NCBI GenBank assembly: GCA_963971405.1
Contig: OZ020490.1
Location: forward strand, 34,249,464 to 34,313,463
Direction of reading: 5' to 3'
Source: Psococerastis gibbosa
Lineage: Eukaryota; Arthropoda; Insecta; Psocodea; Psocidae
Length of the DNA: 64,000 bases
Positions 51,102 to 62,502 of this stretch are shown piece after piece; the stretch's first letter is position 1, and each line of letters opens with the position of its first letter. The position numbers were made by a program, and so were the translations under genes. The notes below the pieces were generated by a model. The model saw only the letters and a program-made list of their open reading frames with translations. It had not been told where the DNA came from and ran no database searches.

Positions 51102-51454
51102 TCAGGACATGTAGACTAGTGGTACAGACTCCGACTTTCGACCGAAAGGTTGTTGGTACGAGTCCTACACAAGGTACATTTTCGGGCCATCCTTCGGAGG
51201 GCATGCAAAGCAGGCGGTCCCGGGCTTTCCTAGTTGAGTGTAAGCAAGGGCTCTATAGCCCCCAATCAGCTAGATTGGCTTAGTAATTGAACAAAATATA
51301 TATATAAAGCCCTCTCTTACACTCAACTAGAAAGGCCCGGGACCGCCTGCTTTACATGTCTTCCAAAGCATGGTTAGAAAATGGAGCAAGTGTGGGACTC
51401 GAACCAACAACCTTTCGGCTGAAAGTCGGAGTCTGCTACTCTACATGTCCTGAC
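51102..51454. repeat. SINE1 tail-to-tail pair
   Basis: 51102-51288 (+) and 51307-51454 (-) are SINE1 copies whose tails meet at an AT dinucleotide run. Their heads hold A- and B-box-like sequence (the minus head reads GGTTCGAGTCC). Confidence 0.7.
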
Positions 51455-52374
51455 ATGTGCCCACCCCTGCCCCCCTGTATCCACCCTAGGCCCTTGACCA
51501 TATACTATCGCCTACTCCAACGCTTGAAAAGTATCAGTAAAAAACTGGACGGCATCGCCATCTACCAATGCATTGCATTCCTTACCGAGACTTTTCAAAC
51601 TATGAGTGGACCTGCACCAAGTCGTACCGGAAATCCGGAAAACTTAGAGTACGTTACTACTACTTTAATCCTTGGCGCTACGGCCTGTGAAGGGCCAGGG
51701 CCTGCTCTGTCATATCGCGCCAGCCTGCGCGGTCCTTCACCAGGCTACGACGCCAGGGGTCGGCAGATCCACCTCGACGTCGTCCAGTCATCGCATCTAT
51801 GTCCCACTCGTCTTCTCCCTTGAGACACTTTGTGTAAGGGTGTTCTTGTAGCCCTATTGTCTGGGATTCGTTCCACGTGCCCTAGCCACCTGATGCGGGC
51901 TCTCCTGATTTCGGCTACTATCGGAGGTCCTCGGTACATATCGCGCAGAGCTCGTCATTTCTACGAATACGCCACTCTCTCACACTGATTGAACCTGCAC
52001 CAAGTGGTACCGGAAGCCTGTGATGAGGTAGACACCACCGCAGACTAGTTACTCATTGTCACTGCGGTCCCATCATTTAATATGATCCTTAAAGGTACTT
52101 ACACCAAAACCTCAAATTTTCTCCGTAATTCGGTGCATTAGAGAAATAATGAACCTGATTTGACTCCTTTATATTCAGTTCTTGAACGTCGTCGCAAACT
52201 TACATGGAATAGACACTAAACGCAAGTCATGTATTAAAAGAGAATTCTCTTTGTAGACTAGTGCTGTTTCTTGGGATTTCGTGATCACACCCCCCCCCCC
52301 TAAATACCTGCGGATCAACCGCGGCTATCATCCCAGATTCTACTGCTTCATAGTACTTGTTGTTGTTGTTGTTT
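51455..52374. other. LINE RT C-terminal remnant and unassigned sequence
   Basis: 51990-51690 (-) reads PPIVAEIRRARIRWLGHVER, then IPDNRAT, the same LINE end as 37290-37575. 52305-52355 is the 3' half of the conserved block. A C run lies at 52291-52300. Confidence 0.5.
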
Positions 52375-52736
52375 CCAACGCCTGCTTTCAGCATTTCTGC
52401 TTTAAGCATCCCTTTCAGCCTGGCGGGGGGTGTGAGTCTGTTTGTTAACTTGAGGCACCCTAAGGGCAGATTCTTTCACCTCGGGGGAAAGGGGAGTTGA
52501 CTGACAGGGTAGACCTTCTGATTATAATGGATTCCGAACCACTTTGGGAACATGGTAAAGTCACACGATTAAATCGGAGGTGACCAGGACTCGACACGCA
52601 CGCAGAGTGGCTGGTATAGTCACAGCACGCTATCATGTCCCACCATGTTCCCCTGCCAATGCTATGCACACTACCAAGTTTGCCGCAGTTTGAAACATAC
52701 TCTGCTCTAATGGATTCAACATGGTAAGGCCGTTGG
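52375..52736 (+). repeat. Repeat family A, full copy
   Basis: This 362 bp copy, CCAACGCCTGC to GGCCGTTGG, is the best full-length representative. It follows a GTT microsatellite. Confidence 0.75.
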
Positions 52737-52804
52737 TGCTTCTTACATAATTAATGCAATCCGGTGAGTTTAAACTGATCATTCCAGTGCTTTAGGGTAG
52801 GGAA

Positions 52805-53570
52805 GGTCAAAATTTAGCACTAGGACAAATAATTTCCAATGGAACTACAACTAAAATCTCATTCGATTACGGTACCTATACTAATTAGTGAATGGGTACT
52901 CAAAGTACGGGTTCACTCGTCCTAGTTCATTAACTTTGCCTAGGACAAATTATTTCCAATGGAACTACAACTAAAAACTCATTCGATTACTATACCTATA
53001 CTAATTGGTAAATGGGTACTCAAATTACGGGTTCACTCGTCTTGGTTCTTTAACTTTGCCTAGGACAAATTATTTCCAATGGAACTACAACTCAAAACTC
53101 ATTCGATTACGGTACCTATACTAATTGGTGAATGGGTACTCAAAGTACGGGTTCACTCGTCCTGGTTCTTTAACTTTGCCTAGGACAAATTATTTCCAAT
53201 GGAACTACAACTCAAAACTCATTCGATTACGGTACCTTTACTAATTGGTGAATGGGTACTCAAAGTACGGGTTCACTCGTCCTGGTTCTTTTACTTTGCC
53301 TAGGACAAATTATTTCCAATGGAACTACAACTCAAAACTCATTCGATGACGGTACCTATACTAATTGGTGAATGGGTACTCAAAGTACGGGTTCACTCGT
53401 CCTGGTTCACTCGTCCTGGTTCACTCGTCCTGGTTCATTAACTTTGCCTAGGACAAATTATTTCCAATGGAACTACAACTCAAAAGTCATTCGATTACGG
53501 TACCTATACTAGCTGGTGAATGGGTACTCAAAGTACGGGTTCACTCGCCCTGGTTCTTTAACTTTGCCGA
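52805..53570. repeat. 120 bp tandem repeat, about six units
   Basis: A unit CCTAGGACAAATTATTTCC...GGTTCTTTAACTTTG repeats with an exact 120 bp period and a few substitutions per unit. Near the end (53389-53437) the 14 bp piece TTCACTCGTCCTGG is itself tripled. No coding signal. Confidence 0.95.
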
Positions 53571-54027
53571 AACCATTCACAGGTACGTGAATTAGAAAAA
53601 GAATACATGAACTATTTTGCTATCTAAACCGAAGACCTAAAGTATTTTCAATTGTTTCCAAAATACGAGAAATCGTAGCCCGCAGTGTTTGAAACAAACT
53701 CGATTAAAAGTTGCCCGCAGTTACAATATGAAACAGAATTATATAAAGTCAAACGATTTTCATTTCAAAACTTTTTGAAAAACTCTTTTGACAGGTTCAT
53801 ATTCTATTAAACTGTATATACAATACTAGGTAATTTTCATGATGACCCCACAACTGAGTTGCGAAATTAAATTATTCCCTTTTAGCGTATTGTTGTTTTC
53901 TCTTTTAATAGTTGACAATTAACTGGGTTCCTTTGTAAAAGGAAATTTTTTATGGAAGTTTTCTGTGGATTTCAGAGGATCAGGTCACCGGGACATGCAT
54001 TTTGTTAAAAGAATTGAGAATACATAA
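53571..54027. other. Unassigned AT-rich stretch
   Basis: No recognisable ORF or repeat. Confidence 0.35.
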
Positions 54028-54405
54028 ATTAGAAGAAATATTCCACTTTACGACATACCTGTACATAGGACAGCCAGATGCGGACAGTCAACAATTACTT
54101 ACATGACAAGACTGTGGAACTTACTACCTACTGAGATTAGGGCGCCTGGATCACACAATCAGTTTAAAAATAAAATAAAATCATATCTTAACGATAACAC
54201 CTAAACCCTGTTCCCTGGCCTCGTAGCAGTACAAACAATGGACCCCCCTTTTCCCCTCCTTTTCATATTCCATATAGGTTAAGTTAAGTTATATATTACT
54301 ATGCATACTATTATTAAGTTATGGTTAACATGAAAAAATATTTATAGTCTTAATGTTCGCCAATTGTATTGTTGCAATAAAGTCGTTATTCATTCATTCA
54401 TACAT
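54028..54405 (+). pseudogene. LINE RT C terminus with 3' UTR and polyadenylation signal
   Basis: The frame 54028-54204 reads IRRNIPLYDIPVHRTARCGQ, then MTRLWNLLPTEIRAP and ends SYLNDNT-stop, typical of the end of a CR1/Jockey-like reverse-transcriptase ORF. The UTR ends AATAAAGTCGTTATTCATTCATTCA, so the 3' end is complete. The 5' part is missing. Confidence 0.75.
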
Positions 54406-54611
54406 TGGTGAATCCAGTAGGTACAGTCACAGTTCTTGAAGTGGATGCAAGTCCAGCTATCAGTGTACGTGCAATTTGGATTGCTGACGATTACTGAGCA
54501 TATCATAGAGAGATCGTGTCCCTAATGCTGAGATCCTGAGGGAGACGAAAGAATACAAAAGCCGCGTTGCTACTGACGGTTGAAAACGGATATAATATAT
54601 ATAACTTATTT

Positions 54612-54775
54612 CTTGTATGATAGATGTTGGATTGATAGAAGGACAAAGGGCTCCTGGCAGAAGAACAACATCCTGTTGGTTGGAAAACCTCAGGCAGTGG
54701 TTCAGCACGACTTTTTTTCATGAGCAGCAGTCTCCAAGGCCCAAATTGCCAAGGTTATCGCCAATAGTCAATAGA
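54612..54775 (+). pseudogene. LINE RT C-terminal fragment
   Basis: Reads GLIEGQRAPGRRTT, then SCWLENLRQWF, the well-known end of arthropod endonuclease-reverse-transcriptase ORFs. It is followed directly by the GAA-rich minisatellite. Confidence 0.55.
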
Positions 54776-54783
54776 TGAGGCAC

Positions 54784-55262
54784 AAGTGGAAGAATATGAA
54801 GAGGAAGAAGAAGAAGTGGTGGAAGAAGACGAAGAGGAAGAAGAAGAAGAAGTGGTGGAAGAAGAAGAAGAAGAAGTGGTGGAAGAAGAAGAAGAAGATG
54901 AAGAAGAAGATGAAGAAGAAGAAGTGGTGGAAGAAGAAGAAGTGGTGGAAGAAGAAGTGGTGGAAGAAGAAGAAGTGGTGGAAGAAGAAGAAGAAGAAGT
55001 GGTGGAAGAAGAAGAAGAAGAAGAAGATGAAGAAGAAGGAGAAGAAGAAGAAGAAGTGGTGGAAGAAGAAGAAGTGGTGGAAGAAGAAGAAGAAGAAGAA
55101 GAAGATGAAGAAGAAGAAGAAGTGGTGGAAGAAGAAGAAGAAGGTGAAGAAGAAGAAGGTGAAGAAGAAGAAGAAGAAGAAGTGGTGGAAGAAGAAGAAT
55201 AAGAAGAAGAAGAAGATGAAGAAGAAGAAGATGAAGAAGAAGAAGAAGAAGAGGAAGAAGAC
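54784..55262. repeat. GAA/GTG minisatellite
   Basis: About 480 bp are built from GAA and GAG triplets with GTGGTGGAAGAAGAA interspersed about 20 times. Because every unit is a multiple of three, several frames are open on both strands (Glu/Val-rich, Lys/Trp-rich, Leu/Pro-rich). No start context, splice site or neighbouring domain supports a gene. Confidence 0.9.
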
Positions 55263-55781
55263 GTCTTCCTTGGTCGGCCTCTGGCATTGGTGCCTTCAAT
55301 AGTGCCTTCTATTATGGTAATAAAGAGTCACTAATGTGACCCATCCCACTTGGCTCTTCTCACGGATATAGGCATAATTAGAGACCCTCCATCGTGTACC
55401 ATTTGGAGCACTTCTTTGTTTGTTATGTGGTCCCAGCACATACTATCACAATACTAATATATCCATTATACTACTTAACTACATACAGTACGTCATAATG
55501 TAGAGAAAAAGTTCTTCTAGTATAATATTTACCGACTAGAAGAAACTTATCTCTATAATTGTTTTCCCTAGGGGTGATTTTGCCGATTATATACTTTTAT
55601 CGTATCGACTTGGCTCTATGTAACCGAGGGTTAATTTATCAATTTGAATTTCCCGCGTTCATTTGTTAAGAAACATTTAATTAAACCCTGATGATCCTTA
55701 ATCCCAAATCACCATAATAACGCTGCAGGATAGTAAATAAATAAATAAATAAATAAATAAGGACTTTTTATTGTTTCGATT
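55263..55781. other. Unassigned; ATAA microsatellite
   Basis: A TAAA-type microsatellite lies at 55735-55760, next to the tail of the following inverse SINE1. Otherwise nothing. Confidence 0.4.
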
Positions 55782-55965
55782 ACTAAGTCAACCTAGCGGA
55801 GTTAGGGCTATAAAGCCCTCACTTACACTCAAATAGGAAGACCCGGGACCACCAGCTTTACATGCCCTCCGAAGCATGACCAAAAAATGTAGCCAGTGTG
55901 GGACTCGAACCAACAACCTCTCGCGTGAAAGTCAGAGTCCGTACCACTACGCTACTTGTCCTGAC
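55782..55965 (-). repeat. SINE1, inverse full copy
   Basis: Read on the minus strand: head AGGACAAGTAGCGTAGTGG, B-box GGTTCGAGTCCC, body and tail as in 45518-45703. This is the best-preserved tRNA-like head of the family. Confidence 0.75.
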
Positions 55966-56894
55966 ATTGATATTAGAATTATGTAGCTGATGGTATGACG
56001 AACGTTTGCAATGTCTTGGTAAGAAATATTTGAGACGGTCGCGGAAATTGTAGCGTCAGCATCACGTAATTTTTACAGCACTTTTTTCTCAAAGAAACCA
56101 AACTCCCTCAAGCTTATTAGCTGTTGTGCTTTCTGAGAAACACACGTAAAGGAGAAGCAAATTATTCCGCTCACGTTTGCTTTTATCGTCAGCTTTTGTA
56201 AATTTTTCTATCGTATTTTCAAATTTTAATCATTTGAAGTTGGCTAGTACGCCGTGCATTAGCTGCAATACAATACAACTGTAGGTAATGCGATGACTAT
56301 AAAAAAACCATTTTCATTACTTTTGGATTTTATACATAATTTATAACCGAGAAAGCTTTACATCACTAATATTTGAAAGTTTTATTTTTATTCGTAATGG
56401 TTTGAAGAACGTTCCTTGTGAATATCTCGCAAAATGTAGAGAATATAAAATTGTATTGTGCGAATAATTGACTCTGACAGCCACTCAAAAGTACCTATTG
56501 TAACTCTTTTAAACTGCTTTAAGCGTTAAAAAATATTTTTCCAAGGTGGTAATTTTAAAATATTTCCCTCGATTATCTCAAGATATTACAATTTATATGT
56601 TCATTATCATCTTTTTCTACTTCTTTTAATGCCTCTTCTATCGAAGATTGGTGATCATCATCATCGATTTGGACTTCGGAGACTGTTGCTCTGAAAAAGG
56701 AAAGCCGTGCTCATGCTAGACCACTGCCTCAGATTTTTCAACCAGGATGTTCTTCGTGTGCCGGGAACCCTGTGCCCTTCTATATTCCCTTGGTCTCTAA
56801 CATGCAGAAGTGAGAAGGCGATACTTTTCTGTGTTCTAGTCTAAATGCAATACGTACAGGATCAAAATGTATAGGAGCATTAATTTGTTATTAA
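55966..56894. other. Unassigned plus LINE RT remnant
   Basis: 56605-56850 (-) matches the RT remnant at 3630-3870. 55966-56600 has no recognisable content. Confidence 0.4.
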
Positions 56895-57278
56895 GGCGCC
56901 CATTCCATTGACCGGCTAGGGCTATTTCCAACAACGGTGACGTGGTAGCAGACATTCAAGACTTAGGTAGCGTTTTCACCGACATCACATTGCAGAATGC
57001 AAATGACATTGACGGAAATTAGAATTTTTCTTTTTATAGAAATCTATTAAAATGTTTGTACTTAACATATCCCATGACGCCATTTTTTAATATTAGTTTA
57101 TTTGTTTGTGATTTTACTGTATGATCATTGATCAATTTTAACCATGGCATAGAGGAAAATAAACATTTCCGTCAATTCTGCAATGCGAGGTCGGTGGAAC
57201 CGCCACCTAAGTCTTGAATGTCTGCTACCACGTCACCGTTGTTGGAAATAGCCCTAGCCGATCAATGGAATGGGCACC
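56895..57278. mobile_element. GGCGCC-family MITE, copy 3
   Basis: Tips GGCGCCCATTCC and GGAATGGGCACC are flanked by TAA on both sides (56892-56894, 57279-57281). The 384 bp element is the cleanest member of the family. Confidence 0.88.
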
Positions 57279-57479
57279 TAATAGGCCTAGTATTCAATCG
57301 GCTCACATAACCTAACCACGTCAGCCAATTCAAAAATATCAACAGAAATAATAACAATGCTAATAATAATAACATAACTTAAATCAGACGTAGGACAGGG
57401 CCTAAATCTGTAGTAACATTCTTAGTAAAATTAAAAACAAATACAAATTCAATAAAAACTGATTTTGGGGAGCCAATTT

Positions 57480-58690
57480 TCTATGTTCCACATACTCTTA
57501 AGAGTGTACGTCTCGTTGGAAATGGGTACCCCAAAATCCGTTGATTATACTATTCATTTTATTAACAAAGCAAGATAATAAAGATTCGGCTCATTTAGGT
57601 TGTAAAAGACTACTTCATGCATCATATAATAGGGTATTACCAATTGTAGTACGGTACCATAGTTTCTTCATAAAAATTGTTCTGGACTGAAATTTCACGT
57701 AAAGTAGACACCATGAAAAAACTACAAAATCAAACATTAATAATACCATATACTATTATATGATGAATGATGTAGTCTTCCACAACGTAAATGAGCCAAT
57801 ATTTTAATAGCTTGCTTAGTTAATGAAATAAAAAATAAGAAGTATTAACTATCGGGATACCAATTTCCAACGGGACGCTCACTCTGAGTGAACAGAGTGA
57901 ACAGCTCGTAGGAAATTGACAGCCTGAAATTAAATACTTTTCATTTTTCATTTAATTAACTATGCTAGTTATTAAGGATTTGGCTCATTTAAGTTGTAGA
58001 AGACTACTTCATGCATCATATAATAAGGGATTTTAAGTTCTCAAAATTGTAAATTTTTATAAAATCGATTATACGTGAAAAGTTATTGTTTATAACATAT
58101 TAGGCCTAACATGTTCATGAAAAAACGGCAATTTCGAAAATTAAAAATATCTTATTATATGATGAATGAAGTAGGTAGTCTTCTGCAACTAAAATGAGCC
58201 AAATCTTTAATAACATGCTTAGTTAATTAAATAAAAAATAAAAAGTATTTCGGGCAGCCAATTTCCTGCGGGCTGTACACACTTATGAGGATATGCTACG
58301 TAGAAAATTGGCACCACAAAATTAAATACTTTTCATTTTTTATTTAATTAACTCAGCAAGTTATTAAAAATTTGGCTCGCGGAAGTTGTTGAAGACTACT
58401 TCGTGCATCATATAATCGGGATTTTTACTTCTCGGTTTTGTAGTTCTTCCAAAAATCCCAGAATAGGCGAAATTTTAGTCCTGTCTGTTCTGGTATTTAT
58501 GGAAGAACTAAGGCACCAAAAATTTAATATTTCCTATTAAATGATTAGTCTTCTACAACTTCCATGAACCAAATCTTAAATGTCTTGCTTTGTTAATTAA
58601 ATAAAAAAAATAAAAAGTCAATAAAAACTACAAATTTGGGGTGCTCATTTTCTACGTAGCATGTCCTCTTAAGATGGAACACTTTACTCT
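57480..58690. repeat. Array of alternating palindromes
   Basis: GACTACTTCATGCATCATATAA and its inverse TTATATGATGAATGA...GTAGTCTTC bracket three palindromes (about 57585-57800, 57970-58205, 58370-58570). They are linked by second palindromes whose arms are AAATACTTTTCATTTTT and its complement and whose centre holds CTCTTAAGAGTG-like sequence. The period is about 390 bp. No ORF. Confidence 0.8.
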
Positions 58691-59054
58691 ATGTAAGCAC
58701 GGAATATCAAGTTAATATTGTATTATGTTACCCGCGCTTTCTGCAATTGGGCTTTCAAAGTAGTCATTTCAGATTGAAATCGACGATGGAACAAAGGAGA
58801 AGGCTGCGTACGGGATTACTCAAATGATAACGTCAATGGAAGATACCTCTGTGGTTTTCCGGCTTTTCCCAAAACGTATTTCCCCCCTCATTGAATGATT
58901 AGAAGCCGTATATGTACATATGTACTAGGCATTCAAAGGAGTCTTTATACAAAAGTGAGCGACATAATTACACTGATGTCATGAAAATTAATCACTCTAA
59001 CGGGGGCTGATAGAGGAGTATCATTCGCAGCCCAAAGTTATGGATTTTCCCTAA
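58691..59054. other. Unassigned
   Basis: No recognisable element. Confidence 0.35.
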
Positions 59055-59426
59055 GGTGCCCGGCTAGGGCTATTTACAAAAATGGTGACGTGGTAGCAGA
59101 CATTCAAGACTTAGGTGGCATTTCCACCGACCTCGCATTGCAGAATGCAAATGACATTGACGGAAATTAGAATTTTTCTTTTTACAGAAATCTATTAAAA
59201 TGTTTGTACTTAACATATCCCATGACGCCATTTTTTAATTTTAGTTTGTTTGTTTGTGATTTTACTGTATGATCATTGATCAATTTTAACTATGGCATAG
59301 AGGAAAATAAAGATTTCCGTCAGTACTGCAATGCGAAGTCGATGGAAACCCGGCCTAAGTCTTGAATGTCTGCTACCACGTCACTCTTTTTGTAAATAGC
59401 CCTAGCCGGTCGGTGGAATGGGCGCC
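59055..59426. mobile_element. GGCGCC-family MITE, copy 4
   Basis: The left arm has lost CATTCCACCGA but the right tip GGAATGGGCGCC is intact. TAA precedes it and AAA follows. Confidence 0.75.
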
Positions 59427-59554
59427 AAACAACGGCAGCTATACGCTGGAAGGACGAATATTAGGGGGTGATGTCAAGCAAGCCAAATTCCATCATGGCT
59501 ATTAGTAGTAGTATGGTTTTGACACAGTCCCAGGCCACGGCGTGGGCCCATAGG

Positions 59555-59742
59555 ACTCCAGTGGACCTCCTGATTATAGTGGATTCCGAACCACTTGGGA
59601 AACACAGTGAAGTCACACGATTAGTTCGGAGGTGACCAGGACAAGTCCTACCATGTTTCCCTATCGGCACTGTGCACACGACCAATTTATCTGCAGCTTT
59701 GAACCTGCTCTGGTCCGCTGGATTCAACTTGGTATGGCGGCC
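59555..59742 (+). repeat. Repeat family A, truncated copy
   Basis: Starts GTGGACCTCCTGATTATAG and ends TTGGTATGGCGGCCGG, the TATGGCGG subtype. A similar inverse copy is at 60892-61075. Confidence 0.6.
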
Positions 59743-59950
59743 GGCATCATGGCTATTGTTCAGCAGATTTAATATACTGTAAATTATCTTGGAATTGTTC
59801 TGTTCAAAATATAAATACATTAACAAACCCCGACACCTAGCTCAGTCTCTGAATAAATGAGAGACGATTTGCTACAGTGCCACGCAACGTCAGTTTTATA
59901 ATGTCTTAATTCACAACTTATGAAGTCCATTATTTTGCTGGAGTACTTAC

Positions 59951-60075
59951 CTTATTTGGGCCCATGAAGAGCATAAAATCGTGGCTCGTATGGGATGAAG
60001 AGGGCAGGCACGACGTTCCGGTAGGTATCGTGATATGTCAGGTAAGGCATAAGGAACCTCTAGGCGATTTAAAAA
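59951..60075 (-). CDS. Candidate exon of unknown gene
   Basis: The minus-strand interval lies between an acceptor with a strong pyrimidine tract (CTACTTTTTTTTAG) and a perfect AAG/GTAAGT donor. One frame is open throughout, reading NRLEVPYALPDISRYLPERR; another holds a 32-codon ORF starting MPYLTYHDTYRNVVPALFIP. The plus strand also has an open frame (WLVWDEEGRHDVPVGIVICQ). It may be a coding or leader exon of an unidentified gene, or chance. No family was recognised. Confidence 0.3.
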
Positions 60076-60450
60076 CTAAAAAAAAGTAGCATAAAGATAT
60101 ACTCATACAGGTACGATATAATCAGATTCACAAGTACCCGTACCTACAGTATACACTGGCGATGGACGCAACACCCACATTTTCTTGCGTTTGATACTTT
60201 TTAGTTTTTGTACAAAGTAAAATTTTTTTCTAAACGACTTTGGGGCAGTAAATAATTAGATTACTCGTGACTTCGTAGTATTTCATTTTAATAAACAAAA
60301 AATAACAAAAACTTAGAGTTTTTGTTATTTTTTGTTTATTTGGGGCAGTGGTCAGCGAAGATAAGATACGATAATATTTATTTCACAAGGTATTTGAAGA
60401 GTTCATAGAAATTGTTACATACATAAATAATATTTGACTACCACAATACA
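60076..60450. other. Unassigned; short palindrome
   Basis: 60290-60338 is a perfect-looking palindrome, AACAAAAAATAACAAAAAC then GTTTTTGTTATTTTTTGTT. Otherwise nothing. Confidence 0.5.
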
Positions 60451-61326
60451 AAAGAACCGGTCCGAGTTTACTCGAACATGCTTTCCAATTTATCAATTAG
60501 TAGACACAGAAAATGAGTAATTTCATGGTAAATAATTTTTTTATGGTTAAATTTCGGATATCTCGGGGGGGGGGGGGGGGGAGGAGAAGGGGTGGCCTCC
60601 TGACGTCACTGGAGATGTAATAATGGCAGGGCACGCAATGATTTTGAGCGTGAATTTTCTATATAATTTTTTCAAACAATTTTTTTTGCACAAAATCAAA
60701 TTTTTTTTGGGAAACCAAGCTGTCCGGTTTCGTTACTCAATTAAAACCAAAAAAATGCCTGAAGTTATAAATCTTCGATAGAAAGGTTTCGAAGAAAAAT
60801 TATTTTATAGTCATTTTTCGTTAAAATTTAGTTATTTTTATTTTTTTTTACCCCCAGAAGCAAACTTTCAAGGGGCAAGCAACCCCACCACCGGCCGCCA
60901 TACCAAGTTGAATCCAGTGGACCAGATCAGGTTCAAAGCTGCAGATAACTTGGTCTTGTGCACAGTGCCGGTAGGGAAACATGGTAGGACTTGTCCTGGT
61001 CACCTCCGAACTAATCGTGTGACTTCACTGTGTTTCCCAAGTGGTTCGGAATCCACTGTAATCAGGAGGTCCACTGTCCTATGGGCTGGCATAGGACAGT
61101 CAAGTCGGGGTCGCTCTATGGGTCCAAATATGGGGCCTAAGTTGTTATTAACCCGACGAACACTACTACTACCCCCCCCCCCGCATTTTATTAACATTAA
61201 TAACGACCAAAATATATGTGAATTTAAAAGAAATCGTTGGAGCCGTTTTTGAGAAATAATTTTTGTAAACGTTTTTTGGAAGTTTTATGAGAATAAAACC
61301 CCCCAAATTGAGTCACCCCAAAATAA
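60451..61326 (+). repeat. Family Y copy 5, split by a family A insertion
   Basis: Family Y runs 60451-60890 and resumes about 61171-61326. Between them 60892-61075 is an inverse family A copy, and 61076-61170 is an extra segment containing CTATGGGCTGGCATAGGAC. The right end of this Y copy is also lost, because copy 6 begins immediately. Confidence 0.65.
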
Positions 61327-62502
61327 AAAGAACCGGTCCGAGTTTACTCGAACATGCTTTCAAATTTATAAAGTAGTAAGTAGTAGTAGTAAAGTGTATT
61401 AGTAAGTGTAAATAATTTCCCTATGGTTAAAATCGGATCCCTCGGGGGGGGGGGGGGGGGTGTCCACCTCAATAAATTAAAAACCCCTTAAAACTCAATT
61501 GCATATTCTGGAACGAACAGACCAATATACTATTGTAGCAGTAGTAACAATGACAGGGCAGGCAATGTATTTTCCTTAATTTCTTCAAAAAAAATATTTT
61601 TGCACCGAACCAAATATTTTTTTGGAAAAACAACCTGTTTGGTTTTGTTACTCTATTGAACACCTAAAACATATCTGAAGGTAGAAATCATCGATAGAAT
61701 TAAAGGTTCCAAAGAAAAAGTATTTTTTAGTGAAAATTTATGAAAATTTAGTTATTTTTATTTTTTTACTCCCAGAAGCAAACTATCAAGGGGCACGCGA
61801 CCCACCGCATTTTGTTGATATTATTGACGACTACAATATATGTGAATTGAAAAGAAATCAAATCGTTGGAGCCGTTTTTGAGAAATATTTATTTTAGACG
61901 TTTTTTTTTAGTTTTTTGAGAATAAAACCCCTCATAATTGAGTTAGCCCCAAATAAGAAACTATAGTCTCGAGGTATGATTTTTTTGAACCTACATGCCA
62001 AATTTCATCTAAATCGACCTTGTAGTTTGCCCGGAAATCGACACACAGACAGAGCGACACAGTGACAGACAGACAGAGCGACAGAGCGACAAAAAGACAG
62101 AACGACACACAGACAGACATTTCGTAAAAACCACTATTTTGGGTTCCTGGGACCTCAAAACGTGTAAATCCGTTGAAATCTCGGAATCGAAAATTTCGAC
62201 CATCACAAAGCTCTCTTTATACTAGCCTACGTATAAATTGGAAAGCAAAAATGATTCCGAGGTATGATTTTTGTTAACATACATGCCTAATTCCATCCAA
62301 GTCGACCGAGTAGTTTGTCCGGAAATCGATGAACAGTCAGGCAGAGCAACAGAGCGACAGACAGAGCGACAGCCAGACATTTCGTAAAAACCCCTTTTTT
62401 TTGGTTCCTGTGACCTCAAAACGTGTAAATCCGTTGAAATCTCGGAATCGAAAATTTCGACCATCACAAAGCTTTCCTTATACTACGTATAAATTGGAAA
62501 GC
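61327..62502 (+). repeat. Family Y copy 6 plus duplicated right end
   Basis: Copy 6 spans 61327-62246. 62247-62502 repeats only its right end (ATTCCGAGGTATGA...GGAAAGC) with a second GACAG tract, a tandem partial duplication. The G run is at about 61445-61460. Confidence 0.7.

Noticed and set aside
52805-53570. CRISPR array
   Set aside because: The 120 bp units are contiguous with no unique spacers, and the genome is eukaryotic.
54775-55302. Long overlapping ORFs rich in Glu/Val, Lys/Trp or Leu/Pro
   Set aside because: They are the translations of a triplet minisatellite; several frames on both strands are open for the same trivial reason and no neighbouring domain or splice site supports a gene.
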